Shown: positions 10,437-22,396, counted from the first letter of the stretch. The stretch: 64,000 bases of DNA from Spiroplasma floricola 23-6 (GCF_002813555.1 NZ_CP025057.1:186001-250000); one strand, 5' to 3'. Translations and numbers: made by a program. The notes: generated by a model from the letters alone, not told the origin.

Positions 10437-11021
10437 ATGAAAAAAACAGATATAAAAAATAATTTAAGTGAAAATAAACCAAAAAAAGGTTTTTTTAAAA
10501 AAATCTTTAATAGTAAAGAAGGACAAAAAAAAGTTTTATCAATTATTAAAACTAAAAAAATTAATAATCTTTATTTTTATACAGACGTAAATAATGTTTT
10601 ATTAATTTTAGAAAATGGTATTAGACTTTTAAAAGATCAAAAATTAAGAAAAGATGAAGAATATACTGTATGAACATATTTGGAAAATGAAAATTCAATA
10701 GGATTAGAATTTGACAGTTCTACAAGAGCTCATTTCTGAAAGTGAGCAAGTGAATCAAAAGTTGATATAGAAAAAATAACAGTTATTGGAATTGATCCTG
10801 AAAAATTAGCTAAATTATCAAAAAATGACTGAGCAATGGATGACGTAAAAAATATAGTTTATGTATATGAAACAATACCATTAGATGCTATTGATTTTAT
10901 TATGATTAAAGATAAGTCAAATTTGAAAAGAATTCAAACATATGTTGAAGCAAATGATATTCAAATTGATGTATTTTATGGTGAAACAGGAAATGTAGAT
11001 ACAAAAAAGGAGAGAAAATAA
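10437..11021 (+). CDS. Hypothetical protein, possibly DarT/ADP-ribosyltransferase-like fold
   Basis: 194 residues, not firmly recognised. After a Lys-rich N-terminus, the segment LYFYTDVNNVLLILENGI has the pattern of the N-terminal strand-helix of DarT-like (DUF4433) ADP-ribosyltransferases, where a His/Thr region is followed by N-x-x-S-I-L-x-x-G-I. Later strands contain IVYVYETIPLDAIDFI. The catalytic Arg/Glu of DarT could not be identified with certainty, so this is only a structural hint. ATG 10437 follows GGAGG. It ends 3 bases before proS and is likely co-transcribed with it, which argues for a conserved chromosomal function and not a toxin-antitoxin cassette. Confidence 0.6.
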
Positions 11022-11024
11022 ATA

Positions 11025-12449
11025 ATGGCTAATAAAATGGAAAAAATAACATCAAGAGATGTAGATTTTAGTCAATGATATACAGATGTAGTTAAAAATG
11101 CAGGATTAATGGATTATGGGCCAGTAAAAGGAACAATGATTTTTAAACCTCACGGTTATGCAATTTGAGAACAAATTCAAAAATTTGCAGATAAAGAGTT
11201 TAAAGATTTAGAAGTTCAAAATGTATATTTTCCTCTTTTAATCCCTGAAAAATTATTTTTAGCAGAAAAAGAACATGTTGAGGGATTTGCACCAGAATTA
11301 GCAACTGTAACAAAAGTTGGAAATAAAGATTTGGGAGAAAATTTATTTATTAGACCAACAAGTGAAGTTATTATTGCAGATTTTTTGTCAAGAGAAATTA
11401 AATCATACAGAGATTTGCCTGTTAAATATAACCAATGAGCCAATGTTATGAGATGAGAAAAAACAACTAGACCATTTTTAAGAAGTAGTGAATTTTTATG
11501 ACAAGAAGGTCACACTTTTCACTCATCAAAACTAGAAGCAAGACAAATGACTTTAGATATATTAGAAGTTTACAAAAAAATAGCAAATGAAATTTTATTA
11601 TTACCAGTTGTTGCTGGAAGAAAAACTGAAAGAGAAAAATTTGCAGGAGCTCAAGAAACTTATACTATTGAATCACTAATGTATGATGGTCAATCATTGC
11701 AATCAGGAACAAGCCACTATTTTGGAGATAATTTTGCCAAAGCATTTAATATTAAATTTCAAAATAAAGATCAAAAAGAAGAAAATGCTTATTCATCAAG
11801 TTGAGGTATATCAACTAGATTAATTGGTGCAATTATTATGACTCATTCAGATGATTTTGGACTTGTTTTACCAAGTAAAGTTGCTCCAATTCAAGTATCA
11901 ATTATTGCAATTAATAATTCAGATGAAGTAATGAATGTATCAAATGATTTAAAAACAAAACTATCTTCAAATTATAGAGTACAGTTAGATAAAACAGATA
12001 AATCTTTTGGATTTAAAATTTCTGAAGCAGAAATTAAAGGTGTTCCAATAAGAATAGAAGTAGGTCCAAGAGATTTAAAAGATGGAGTTGTTACAATTTC
12101 AAGAAGAGACTTGAGAAATAAAGTTCAAGTTAAATTAGAAGAAGTGGAAAATTATATTGAAAAAGAAATAATTGAATATGATAAGAACTTATATAATAAA
12201 GCTTTAGAAAATAGAAAAAATAAGACTTTCAAAGCAAATACTTTAGAAGAATATAGAGCAATCATTGATAAAACACCAGGGTTTGTATTAGTCCCATTTT
12301 GTGGAGATATTGAATGTGAAAATGATATTAAGCAAAAAACTTCAACAAACTCTAGATGTATTCCAGAAAATGAAAAACAAGTTAAATCAAAATGTTTTAA
12401 TTGTAATAAAGATTCTGAACTTATGGTTTATTTTGCAAGAGCCTATTAG
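11025..12449 (+). CDS. proS: Prolyl-tRNA synthetase (eukaryote/archaeal-like form)
   Basis: Class II aminoacyl-tRNA synthetase of 474 residues that charges tRNA-Pro. Motif 1 region includes YGPVKGTMIFKPHGYAIW; motif 2 is RPFLRSSEFLWQEGHTFH; motif 3 lies around ISTRLIGAIIM. It lacks the long editing insertion of the bacterial-type enzyme and has a C-terminal Cys-containing tail (four cysteines around residues 425-465) typical of the archaeal/eukaryal form used by mycoplasmas. The start ATG 11025 follows AAAGGAGAG. Identification is firm. Confidence 0.95.
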
Positions 12450-12531
12450 TTATTTTTTTGAATATATATTTGTTTTAAGAAAATTAAAATACTAGATTAA
12501 TAATATAATTGGTATTTAAAAAATGTTTATT

Positions 12532-12560
12532 AAAGATAAAAGTATTTTATCTTTTTTTTA
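12532..12560 (+). terminator. Terminator after proS
   Basis: AAAGATAAAA (12532-12541) pairs with TTTTATCTTT (12545-12554) over a 3-base loop, followed by T's. The next 230 bases up to the DUF402 gene hold no gene; a weak hairpin ATCAC/GTGAT is present near 12720-12740. Confidence 0.85.
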
Positions 12561-12794
12561 TTTTTAAAAAAACTCTCTTTTTTTAAAAGAAAGGAAAAAG
12601 ACTTTTAAACTTAGACATTTTATGGCATATATTATTATTTCTTTCAGTTTATCTAATATATTTCATAACTTAAAGTTGGAAAATTGTTTACTTTAATTAT
12701 ATAATCTATTTGTATACGGAATCACTTATGAATTGTGATGTAACCTGGTATTTATCAATTAAAAGAAATGAACAACTGAAAAGGAGGTTTTTGA

Positions 12795-13328
12795 ATGAAA
12801 TCAAAAACTGGAGATTTAGTTCTTGTTCATGCATATAAACATAGTGGAAAATTATATAGGTCTTGAGAAAAAGTAATAGTTTTAGAAGAAACAGAAGATT
12901 ATTTAGTATTAATTAATGAAGAAGTTTTAATTACTGAAATTAATGGAAGAAAATGAAAAACAAATGAACCAGCTATATGATTTTTTTTTAAAGAGAGCTG
13001 ATACAACATAATATGTATGTTTAAAGAACGAGGGATTAACTATTACTGTAATTTAGCTTCACCGTATATTTTTGAAGAAGGAACAGTTAAATATATTGAT
13101 TATGATTTAGACTTTAAAGTATTCAATGATTATAGTTATAAAATATTAGATTTAAAAGAATTCAATAGAAATAGAATGACTTGAAACTATTCTGCTGATA
13201 TTGTTGATAAAGTTTGACAAAGTGTTGATGAAATAAAACAAATGATTAAAAATAGAGTAAAACCCTTTGATCATCAATATGTCAATGATATATGGAAGAA
13301 ATATGAAGAGTTAAAGAATAAAGACTAA
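12795..13328 (+). CDS. DUF402-family protein, probable nucleoside tri/diphosphate phosphatase
   Basis: 177 residues. The overall plan (N-terminal beta barrel, the paired acidic stretch YIDYDLDFKVF, and KEFNRNRMTW near residue 120) matches the DUF402/Ntdp family, characterised in Staphylococcus as nucleoside tri- and diphosphatase. ATG 12795 has a perfect AAGGAGG site 8 bases upstream. UGA codons are read as Trp at several conserved aromatic positions (YRSW, RKWK). It stands alone between a terminator and the lepA promoter. Confidence 0.85.
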
Positions 13329-13351
13329 TGTCATAGTTTTTATTTTTTAAT

Positions 13352-13374
13352 TATAATAGAATATTGGTTATAAT
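13352..13374 (+). promoter_or_regulatory. Promoter of lepA
   Basis: Two overlapping -10-like boxes, TATAAT at 13352-13357 and again at 13369-13374, lie 30-50 bases before the lepA start. A GGAG ribosome binding site follows at about 13390. Confidence 0.55.
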
Positions 13375-13403
13375 AATTAAAGAAAATATGGAGATGATTA
13401 TTT

Positions 13404-15206
13404 ATGAATAAATCAAAAATTAGAAATTTCAGTATAATCGCTCATATTGATCATGGTAAATCTACTTTAGCTGACAGAATTCTTGAATTAACTGGAAGTG
13501 TTGAAAAAAGAGATATGCAAGCTCAACTTTTAGACTCAATGGATATTGAAAGAGAACGTGGAATTACAATTAAACTAAACTCAGTTCAATTAAAATATAA
13601 AGCAAAAGATGGTGAAGAGTATGTCTTTCATTTAATTGATACTCCTGGTCATGTAGACTTTACTTATGAAGTATCAAGAAGTTTAGCAGCTTGTGAAGGA
13701 GCTCTTTTGGTTGTAGATGCAAGTCAAGGAATTGAAGCTCAAACATTAGCTAATGTTTATTTAGCATTAGACAATGATTTAGAAATTGTTCCTGTAATTA
13801 ATAAAGTTGATTTACCAGCAGCTGAACCTGATAGGGTTAAAGAAGAAATAGAAAAAGTAATAGGAATAGATTGTTCAAATGCTCCAATGATTAGTGCAAA
13901 AACTGGTTTAAATGTTGAAGATGTATTAGAAGCAATTGTAAATTTCATACCTTCTCCATTAGAAGCTGATGATTCTAAACCTTTAAAAGCATTAATATTT
14001 GATTCATATTATGATAAATACAGAGGTGTTATGGTTTCTGTTAGAATCATGGATGGAACTGTAAAAGTTGGAGAAACCATAAAAATGATGCAATCAGGAG
14101 CAACCTATGAAGTTACTGAACTTGGTGTAAAAACCCCTTTTGAAGTTAAAAAAAGCAGTTTAGAAGCTGGAGAAGTTGGATGAATTGCAGCTTCAATTAA
14201 AACTGTCAGAGACGTTCAAGTTGGAGATACAATTACAACTAAGGATAATCAAGCTAAGGAAGCCTTACCAGGATATAAAAAATTAAATCCAATGGTTTAT
14301 TGTGGAATTTATCCTGTAGATACTGCAAAGTATAAGGACTTAAAAGAAGCTTTAGAAAAAATATCTTTAAGTGATGCAAGTTTAGTTTATGAACCAGAAA
14401 GTTCCCAATCATTAGGTTTTGGATTTAGATGTGGATTTTTAGGTTTATTACATATGGATGTCATTCAAGAAAGACTTGAAAGAGAATATGATTTAACTTT
14501 AATAGCAACTGCACCATCAGTTGTTTATAAAGTAACACAAACAAATGACGAAATAATTGAAATTGATAACCCAGCATTTTTACCAGATCCTCAAAAAATT
14601 AAGTTTATTCAAGAGCCTTATGTAAAAGTTACAATCATGACTCCAGATCAATATTTGGGAGATTTAATGAGTTTGTGCCAAGATAAAAGAGGAAATTATA
14701 TAGATATTGAATATATTGATGATTCAAGAAGAACTTTAGTTTATGAAATGCCTTTAAATGAAATTGTTTTTGATTTCTTTAACAAATTAAAATCTATGTC
14801 AAAAGGTTATGCGTCATTTGATTATGAATTAGTTGGTTATAAAACGTCGAAACTTGTAAAAATGGATATTTTATTAAATGGAGATATAGTTGATGCTTTA
14901 TCAACTATTGTCCATAAAGATTTTGCTCAAGGGAGAGGTAGAATTTTAACAGAAAAGTTAAAAGAAATAATACCAAGGCAAAATTTTGAAGTACCAATTC
15001 AAGCAGCAATTGGGGGTAAAATAATTGCGCGTGAAACTATCAAAGCAATGAGAAAAAATGTTCTAGCAAAATGTTATGGGGGAGATATCTCTCGTAAGAA
15101 AAAATTACTTGAAAAACAAAAGGAAGGAAAGAAAAGAATGAAAGCTATTGGTTCAGTAGATGTTCCTCAAGAAGCATTCATTGCTGTTCTTAAATTAGAT
15201 GATTAA
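13404..15206 (+). CDS. lepA: Elongation factor 4 (LepA)
   Basis: 600-residue translational GTPase that back-translocates stalled ribosomes. G motifs are visible in order: G1 [11 protein letters not shown]2 RERGITI, G3 DTPGH, G4 NKVDLP and G5 SAKTG. The C-terminal half holds the LepA-specific [14 protein letters not shown] and ends with the Arg/Lys-rich [20 protein letters not shown] and [10 protein letters not shown]. Length and motif order are canonical. One UGA (14182) is read as Trp. It is the first gene of a pair with the GNAT gene. Confidence 0.97.
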
Positions 15207-15208
15207 GT

Positions 15209-15637
15209 ATGATGAAATTTTTAGTAGATTTTTCTAATGTAAACTTGGTCTTTGATCAAGCATTAGAAATTAGAAGAAAAGTTTTTTGTGAAGAACAAAA
15301 TTATCCTTTGGAAGAAGAAATAGATGAATATGATGAATTGAGTTTTCATGTTGTAGGTTTTTATAATGATAAACCAGTTAGTTGTGCTAGAATTGTTAAA
15401 AAAGATGATGAGTGATATTTAGGAAGAATTGCAGTTTTAAAAGAATTTAGAGGCAAAGGATTAGGTTTAGAGTTAGTAAATTATTTAGTTGATTTCACAA
15501 CAAATAAATTAAAAGCAGAAGAAATTTATTTAAATGCTCAAGAAACAGCAATTGCATTATATGAAAAAGTGGGATTTAAAATTATCTCAAAACCGTTTTA
15601 TGAAGGCAAAATTAAACACTTTAAAATGGTGAGATAA
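15209..15637 (+). CDS. GNAT-family N-acetyltransferase
   Basis: 142-residue acetyltransferase with the YjcF/ElaA-like N-terminus (EIRRKVFCEEQNYP). The acetyl-CoA-binding loop LGRIAVLKEFRGKGLG is near residues 69-84, and the C-terminal ALYEKVGFK is a GNAT hallmark. The frame spans a UGA at 15414. The start overlaps nothing but lies 2 bases after the lepA stop, with no strong ribosome binding site, so translation is probably coupled; ATG 15212 is equally possible. The substrate is unknown. Confidence 0.88.
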
Positions 15638-15706
15638 AATTAAACTACTTTTTTATTTTATTTTTACAAAGAAAATTATATAATTAAATTTAAAGGTGGA
15701 AAATAA

Positions 15707-16555
15707 ATGAAAAAAATTAGAATCTGAAGAATCATAATAACATCAATAGTTTCTATAAGCTTAATTGCTATTATACCTTGAATAACTGTTCACATTACTG
15801 ATGAAAAACTTTCATCAGTTACTTTTTCACTAAAAAATACTTATTTAATAAATTGAGTAATTTTAGCTAGTGGAGTTTTTTACTTTATTATAACTTTACT
15901 TTCAAATGTATTAAGAAATAATACAGCTAAGATTTTTTCAGTTTTTAGTACAATTCTTAGTTTCATAATTATTCTTATTTTATCACTTTATTATTACCTT
16001 ATTATTTCTTATACTATGCCTTTATTCTGCTTATTAAGTATAGACTCAGTGCTTTCAATTATTAGTGTTTCAATTAAACCAGCTACAGCTGAACAAAAAG
16101 TGCAAACTGCCGTTCAAAGCCAACAACAAGTTCAAGATAATAGTAGGGAAAACTCTCCAAATATTAATACAACTGAAGCTAAGGATGTTTCAGAATTGAA
16201 AAACAAAATTCTTAGTATGAAAAGTGGATTAAACAAATCCTATGAAGAAGCTGTAAATGAAATTGAAATGACAGGGGCATTAAATGGTCTTGATATGTCC
16301 GAATTATTGAATGAGAGCCAAGATGAAGATCAAAATAAAATAATTCCTTTTTCTATTGGAGAACAAAAAAATAATATAAACTCAGATTTCAATAGAAATA
16401 AAGAATTAGTTTCATCTGCTGATGAAAATTTAATTATTCAAGATCCGCTTGCAAATTTTTCTAGTGATTATGAAGATACTCAACCTTCAAATTTATTAGA
16501 TAAAAATTATAAATATACTTCAAGAAGAAAAGATGTCGATGATAATAAAAATTAG
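15707..16555 (+). CDS. Hypothetical membrane protein with acidic tail
   Basis: 282 residues, not recognised. The N-terminal 120 residues contain four hydrophobic segments separated by short loops. The C-terminal 160 residues are hydrophilic, Gln/Asn/Ser/Glu-rich and low complexity (for example QSQQQVQDNSRENS), probably cytoplasmic and disordered. ATG 15707 follows GGTGG. It precedes a second membrane protein of similar architecture (helices first, charged tail last). Confidence 0.8.
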
Positions 16556-16619
16556 AAAATTTAAGCATTAGTTTGTTTAAATTTATTTTTATGTAAAGCA
16601 AGATTGATAGGTGAAAAAA

Positions 16620-17510
16620 ATGAAAAAGGAAAAAAACAAAGAGCAAAAATTGAAAAAAATTAACTTTAAGAATTTTAAATCAACATCAGTTTTTTTTATG
16701 ATAATTATAGTAGTTTTTAGAACTACTATGATTGCTTTTTGATTAGTAGCACCAATAATTTTAGCTTTAAATGTTGGATTTGATCATGGTTTAAAAACCT
16801 TAGTTGAATTTATATGAGCATTAATTTTAAAAGGAGAAAATACTACCTTAGCTACAAGAATAACAATTGATGTTGCTGCACCTGTATTATGATTTTTAAT
16901 GATGATTATAATGTTATTTGCAAGTGTAAAACCTTTCTTTAATAAGAAAACTTGAGGAAAAAGAGCTTATTTAGCTTTTAGTTATATTTTTTGACCAATT
17001 TTATTCACTGGTATAATATATGGAATTTATTTCACAATTCCTTTCTATGAAGTAGGAAAAGAAACTAGTCCTACAGCTCCAGATGTAGATAAGACATGAC
17101 AGTTATGAAAATCATTAAAAGATACATTTACACCATATAGTGGATGGATGATTTCTTTACAGTGTATTTATGCAATATTTGTTTTGTTTGGTATATTCTC
17201 AATTTTTGAAGCGCATATGGTTAGAAAAAGAAAATTAGATTACAGTGACTTTTTTGTTAAAAATAAAGATCAAAGAAGTTTGTATAATCAAGTTATTGAA
17301 GGAAAAATTGAATTTGGAGAATTTGATCCAATTCAAGTTGATAAAGAAGTTAAAAGAATAAAAAAAGAAACTATTGCTGAAGAAAGAAGAGAAAAATTTG
17401 AAGCTATTAAAAAAGCTGAAGAAGAAAGAATAAATAAAAAGAATGAGAAAAAGCAAAAAAAATTAAAAGGTAAAAAAGCAAATGAAAATGAAAAAGACAT
17501 TAAGCTATAA
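16620..17510 (+). CDS. Hypothetical membrane protein with Lys/Glu coiled-coil tail
   Basis: 296 residues, not recognised. A Lys-rich N-terminus is followed by about five hydrophobic helices (about residues 25-210), then from about residue 215 a strongly charged Glu/Lys tail that is likely helical and coiled-coil (KKAEEERINKKNEKKQKK). Five or more UGA codons are read as Trp. ATG 16620 is placed after GATAGGTG. Its last 23 bases overlap the start of the next gene, indicating one operon. Confidence 0.8.
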
Positions 17511-18150
17511 AGGACAAAAAATTGATTATTATTTAACTTTAAGAGATCAAAAGTTTATTAGATTAAAATTGGAAGATACAAATATTTATGTCTCTGCACC
17601 ATATCAAGTTTATGATTGAGAAATTGAACAATTAATATATAAAAATATACAAAAGATTCAAAAAATAATTGATTATAGAGAAAAAAATCAATTTTATTTC
17701 ATAGCTGATGAAGGATTTATTAAAATTGATGATAAAAAAATAGTAGCTAAATTTCTTGAAAAAATTGACAATAAGGATAAAATGAGTTTTAAAATATATG
17801 AAGATAAAGAAGAAACAGTTAAAAGAATGTATAAAAAATTGGCTATTTCGCAGTTAAATTATTTTGAAGAAGTAGTTAATAAGTATAAGCAAATAATGAA
17901 TCTAGATTTTAAAAATTTAACAATTAAGACTATGAAGGGAAAATGAGGAGTTTGTTATCCTGAAAAATCTAAAATTGTTTTAAATACTAGATTAATACAT
18001 TTTCCTAAAATAGCTTTAGAATATGTTGTTATTCATGAATTAAGTCATTTAGTTCATAAAAATCACTCTAAGGATTTTTGAAGGTATGTAGAAAAATATA
18101 TGCCTAATTATAAAAACATAAGTGAAATATTAAAAGTCAATGTTTTATAA
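17488..18150 (+). CDS. YgjP/SprT-like zinc metallopeptidase
   Basis: 220-residue cytoplasmic protein of the DUF45/YgjP family. The zinc site is clear: HELSH (HExxH), followed by the third ligand in KNHSKDFWRYV, as in the family's H-x-x-H-S-x-x-F-W. The preceding KWGVCYPEKSKIVLNTRLI also matches. The start is ATG 17488, inside the end of the upstream membrane gene (23-base overlap). The substrate is unknown, although relatives are linked to protein quality control and DNA-protein crosslink repair. Confidence 0.88.
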
Positions 18151-18180
18151 AGTATAATAATTTTATGGAGATAAAAAGCA

Positions 18181-19164
18181 ATGGGATGAAAACGGGAATT
18201 TAAGAAAATTAAAAAAGAGAGCGAAAAAAAATCTAATATTTTTGATTACTCTAGTGGTGTTTCAAGCAATATCATTTGAAAAAGGAGTATGAACCCTGTT
18301 GATCATTGAACAATAGAAAATTTATTAGCTAATATTTCTGACTTTAATGAAAATATAAAAAATATTTTAAGTATTCAAGAATTACCAAAGGGATTGGAAA
18401 CTTATTCTGCAGAAATTGAAGTAATATCAATTAATGAAATTTTTTATTTCTATCCAATGGCAAGTTATTTTAAAGAAACTTATAATACAATTTCAAATAA
18501 ATTAGGAAATTATGAAGCAGCTATTATTCTTGCAAGTTTAAATAAATTTTCATATTATATAACTGAAAAATTCTGAAAAGTATTTAATTATACTTTTGCA
18601 AATAAAGATATAAATGAAAGACCTCTTTTAAGAGTTTTTGAAGTTATGCAAAGAACTTCAGTTGAAGCAGTTAATGGTATTATTGAAAAATCACTTATGT
18701 TAATTGATAATAAAAATATTGACTCATACAAGAATCATTTATTAATTGAAGAAATTATTGATTTAGGAGAGGATTTTACTTATCACTGATCAAGAATGTT
18801 AGAACAAGTTGTAGATTTGACAGTTGAAACATTTGTCTTTCAAAAGCAATATGGTCAAGCAAATTCTTATTCTCACTCTTCTACTTATTCTAATTTTTTT
18901 GAGCAAGTTGATGAAGATGATTTTGAAGACTTCTTTGAAAAAACCAAAACAATAGTATTTAATGATGAAGTTAATGATGCATTTAGTTACTTTGGAATTT
19001 CTAAAATGGCACAACCAAGTGAATTTAAGAAAATCTATAGAAAAAAAGCAAAAGAATTTCATCCAGATTTAAACTCTGATCCAAATGCAACTCTTGAAAT
19101 GAAAAAAATTAATGTTTTTAAAGAAATAATTGAACAATATTATAATAAATATGACATATCTTAA
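18181..19164 (+). CDS. Protein with C-terminal J-domain
   Basis: 327 residues. The first 250 residues are helical, acidic and unlike anything I recognise. The last about 60 residues are a DnaJ-type J-domain: YFGISKMAQPSEFKKIYRK, then the diagnostic HPD in EFHPDLNSD. J-domains recruit DnaK; having it at the C-terminus of a non-DnaJ protein points to a specialised co-chaperone that delivers a particular client. ATG 18181 follows GGAGATAAAAA. It stands in a five-gene run with the metallopeptidase and two unknown helical proteins. Confidence 0.82.
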
Positions 19165-19185
19165 AAAAAGGGGACAATAGCAATT

Positions 19186-19881
19186 ATGCAAAAAAAGGTT
19201 TGAAATAAATTATTTGAATCATCTCAGGAACTACTTATTAATTTTTCACAAGATCAAGATAAATTGATTAACTCTGTTAAAAAATTCAGTGAGGATTTAG
19301 TAGCATTTTCAGAAGTATATTTTTCTAATAGAGAAGAATTCTTTAAATTTTTAAAAAGTAATTATAATAACTTTTATTTACAAGCAACTTCAATAGTTTC
19401 AAGTGCAGATTCAGTTTCTGTTATTATGCAACTAAACGAAGGAGCTAATGATTATTTAATATTAATAAATTTATTTAGGCAGTTATTAGTAACACTTGAT
19501 ACTTTAACAAGTAATTATTGACTAAGAGTTGCAGAAAAAGTTAAAGAATCAAAATCTATTAAGGAAATTATTAATATTTCAAATTATGCTCAGTTTGAAG
19601 ACTATGATGAAGTTTCAAACTCTGTTTTAAAAATATTAGAAAAAAATAATATAAAAATTAATGATTTTTTTAAAAACTATATGAATAAAGAACTTTGAAG
19701 AGAAATAAAAATATTAGAGGGAAAAATTTTAAATAAGCCAGATGGGGATTTTGAATATTTTAAAGAACTAGTTTCAAAATCAGATGATTTAGCAGATGAT
19801 ATGGTTATTAACCTATGAGCAATTTTAGCAATTAATATTAGTTATTTAGAATTTTTAAACAATATAGTAGGTGAAAAGTAA
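19186..19881 (+). CDS. Hypothetical helical protein
   Basis: 231 residues, not recognised; almost entirely predicted alpha-helix, acidic, without a signal peptide. The start ATG 19186 follows AAAAAGGGGA. Its stop TAA overlaps the next gene's ATG by one base (TAATG), so the pair is translationally coupled. General composition resembles the non-J part of the preceding protein and the protein that follows, suggesting a functional set. Confidence 0.75.
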
Positions 19882-20693
19882 TGTATATAAAAGAATATGA
19901 AGAATACACTTTTATACAAAATGATTTAATAAGCAAAGAGATGTTTATTCTATATTCAATATTTGGTGAAAATAGTAAATTTTTAAAAGCAATTCAACAA
20001 GAATGATTTGAAACAAAAAATATTGAAAAATTTAGAGAATATATTGAATATAAATTTGAAGAGATTGAAATAAAACAAAAACCTCAAGTTGATAGAGATA
20101 GCTTAAGTTGTCTTTTGAGAATGATGTCTATTTGTGATTGTTTTTATGAATATGAATTTATATATGACTCTACAAGAACTTTATTTTTAGAGTCAAAAAA
20201 AGAAATGATAGATAGTTTAAAAACATATGAATTTGCTTTTAAAGAATTTATAGATTTAAATTATAATGGTTTTATTGAGGAATTAGATACTTTGGAAATT
20301 GCAAAAAAATATTCTCCAATAGTAAAAGATATTAGAAAAGTAATACATAGAATCTCTGAAATAAATGAGTATTCATTAATAATTAAAGAAACTTATAAAG
20401 TAAATGATTTATTAAGTGATCTTTTAGATATCTTAGAAGATGATGAAGATAATAGCTTTGAATTTGGATCTGATTCAGAAGTTATTTTATATAACTTTGC
20501 AATTTATCATTCTACAAAAATTTATTTCTCTTTATTACTAAGAGAATATATAATTTTGGAAGAAGAAAGAATTGAAAATGTAGTAATTGAAGAATCAAAA
20601 CCTCTAATTCAAGAAGAAGAATTAAGATTAGCTGAAACGAAAATTATTTCAGATCAGTCTAAGGAAATTTTTTATAAAACTTTAAAAAATTAA
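19881..20693 (+). CDS. Hypothetical helical protein
   Basis: 270 residues, unrecognised, acidic and helical with no membrane segment or signal. It contains an Asp/Glu run (LDILEDDEDNS). The start ATG 19881 is fixed by the one-base TAATG overlap with the upstream gene. It is the last gene of the run starting at about 15.7 kb and is followed by a terminator. Confidence 0.75.
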
Positions 20694-20706
20694 TTATAGA
20701 GAATAA

Positions 20707-20738
20707 AGACAACTTAAAAAAAGTTGTTTTTATTTTTT
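20707..20738 (+). terminator. Rho-independent terminator
   Basis: ACAACTT (20709-20715) pairs with AAGTTGT (20721-20727), followed by a long T-rich tract. Confidence 0.8.
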
Positions 20739-22156
20739 TAAAAACTTTTTATAAGAATAAAAGGACAATAAAAAAATTTATTTAAAAACCTTTTAAAATA
20801 TGAATTTAAAATCAAAAAGCAGAAATTAATATAAAATTATAGAGAAGAAATAAAAAATTAATTTTTAATAAGAAGAGGATTTTAAATTCATATATCATAC
20901 AGAAATTAGTAGTTCAAAAATAATAAAATACTGTAATACTTTATTTATTAGAAGTAATTAAACTAAAATAAACTAATTAATTTTTCATAAAAATCTGCTT
21001 TTATAATAAAAGCAATTATAAAAAATATAGAGTTATTAGGTTGGTAGGGAGGGTTTGTTGAAAAAATAAATTGTTTAGCAAGTTAAATATATATTATTTA
21101 AAGATTAAACTTTATTAAAAAGAATAAACAAAGATATAATGCTAATTTAAAAAAAGTAAAACTAAACTTAATAATAAGTTTTAATTATAAATATCTTTAT
21201 AAAAATATTGATTTCTTTCTTATTAAATACATATATGTTTTCAAAAATAACAGAAGTTATAAAATAAATTTTTATACATAAAGTAAGTCAAAAATAGACT
21301 GTAGATATTAACTTTTTTAAATAATGTTAATCAATTTATTTAAGAGGACTTACAATAAAAAAGAGTTATTTTGGGGATGAGAGTTTTAAAGTTTAAATCT
21401 GATTTAAATATTATTTATACAACAGCTTTTATAAAAACTAAAATTATGTATTGAGGGTCTCTAATATTTTTAAAGATATTAGAAAAAATATAAAATATAA
21501 ACTACTTCAAAAAAACTTAAAATTTTTAAAGCTCAAAAATTTTTTCTAAAGTTTATATCATATTTTTTTACTAAGGCTAGAATAATTAAAAATGTGGTAT
21601 AAGTAAAAAATAAAGGAAAATTTAATGAAATAAGTACTAGTCTTTTATCATTAAATTTTGTAATAGCAAATTCACTAATTTTAAGTATCTCTAATTATTT
21701 AAGAAATATTAGTATTAAAGTAAAATTGAGTGATTAGGTTAGACTTTAAAAGTAAAAGTTTAACATGAAACAGTAATAGATAAAATTTTTGTATTAAGCT
21801 ATATATACAAAATTAAGTACTTGGATACTCTTTAATTAAAAAAGATTTAGATTCCTAATGTTTTTAAAGTTAAGAAGATACACAAGAAAATGAGTATAAA
21901 ACTAAAATATTAATCACAAATAAATCTATATTATATAAAAAACTTTTAGATCAATTTTCCTTTGTATAATTGCTACAAATGAAAAATCTACTAAATTTAA
22001 TAAATAAAATTCTCTAAGTATAATAATTTATGCAAAGAGAATTTTTCTATATCAGTCCTTAGTTTAAATTAAAAATTTAAAACAGTAACAATTGGAATAT
22101 ATTAATTTTAAAATAAACACTTTTTATATTAAAATTAATATGAAAGGGGAAAAAGT
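20739..22156. other. 1.4-kb gene-free, apparently decayed region
   Basis: No credible open frame despite UGA being sense; stops are dense in all frames. A G-rich motif at 21036-21060 (GGTTGGTAGGGAGGG then TTGAA) closely matches the one at 22577-22600 just upstream of the PARCEL-repeat gene, so a paralogue of that gene probably once started here. Short pieces read as hydrophobic peptide in one frame (around 21640-21720), consistent with an eroded membrane protein. I cannot assign a parent gene. Confidence 0.5.
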
Positions 22157-22396
22157 ATGGCAAAGAAAACAACAAAAAAAATTGCTTCTAAAGCATCTAG
22201 GGTATTAAAAGATGGTAGATTCTCTGATCAAAGTAAAAGTGTGGCAGCAAGTGCACTTTCACAAGTAGAAGATAACAAAAATACTTCAGATGAATTAGCT
22301 TCAAAAGCATCAGAAATACTAAGAGACAAAGGAACTTTTAGTGATACTTCAAAAAGTATTGCAGGAAGTACTTTATCTCAAAAGGAAAAAAAATAA
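22157..22396 (+). CDS. Small repeat protein of the 'KS(V/I)AxSxLSQ' type
   Basis: 79 residues, basic and soluble. It consists of two tandem copies of a module: LASKAS/IASKAS, then a Leu-(K/R)-(D)-(K/G) segment, a few residues, then KSVAASALSQ and KSIAGSTLSQ. A one-module relative is encoded on the minus strand at 59053-59196. Similar short Lys/Ala/Ser proteins are known as hypothetical proteins in many bacteria, with no established function. The start ATG follows AAAGGGG. A strong terminator follows. Confidence 0.85.
   Translation: MAKKTTKKIASKASRVLKDGRFSDQSKSVAASALSQVEDNKNTSDELASKASEILRDKGTFSDTSKSIAGSTLSQKEKK

Noticed and set aside
12301-12495. Plus-strand frame overlapping the end of proS
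   Set aside because: A shadow frame inside proS without ribosome binding site; composition is that of an out-of-frame reading.
20739-22156. Insertion sequence or prophage fragment
   Set aside because: No terminal inverted repeats and no DDE or phage motif could be recovered in any frame.
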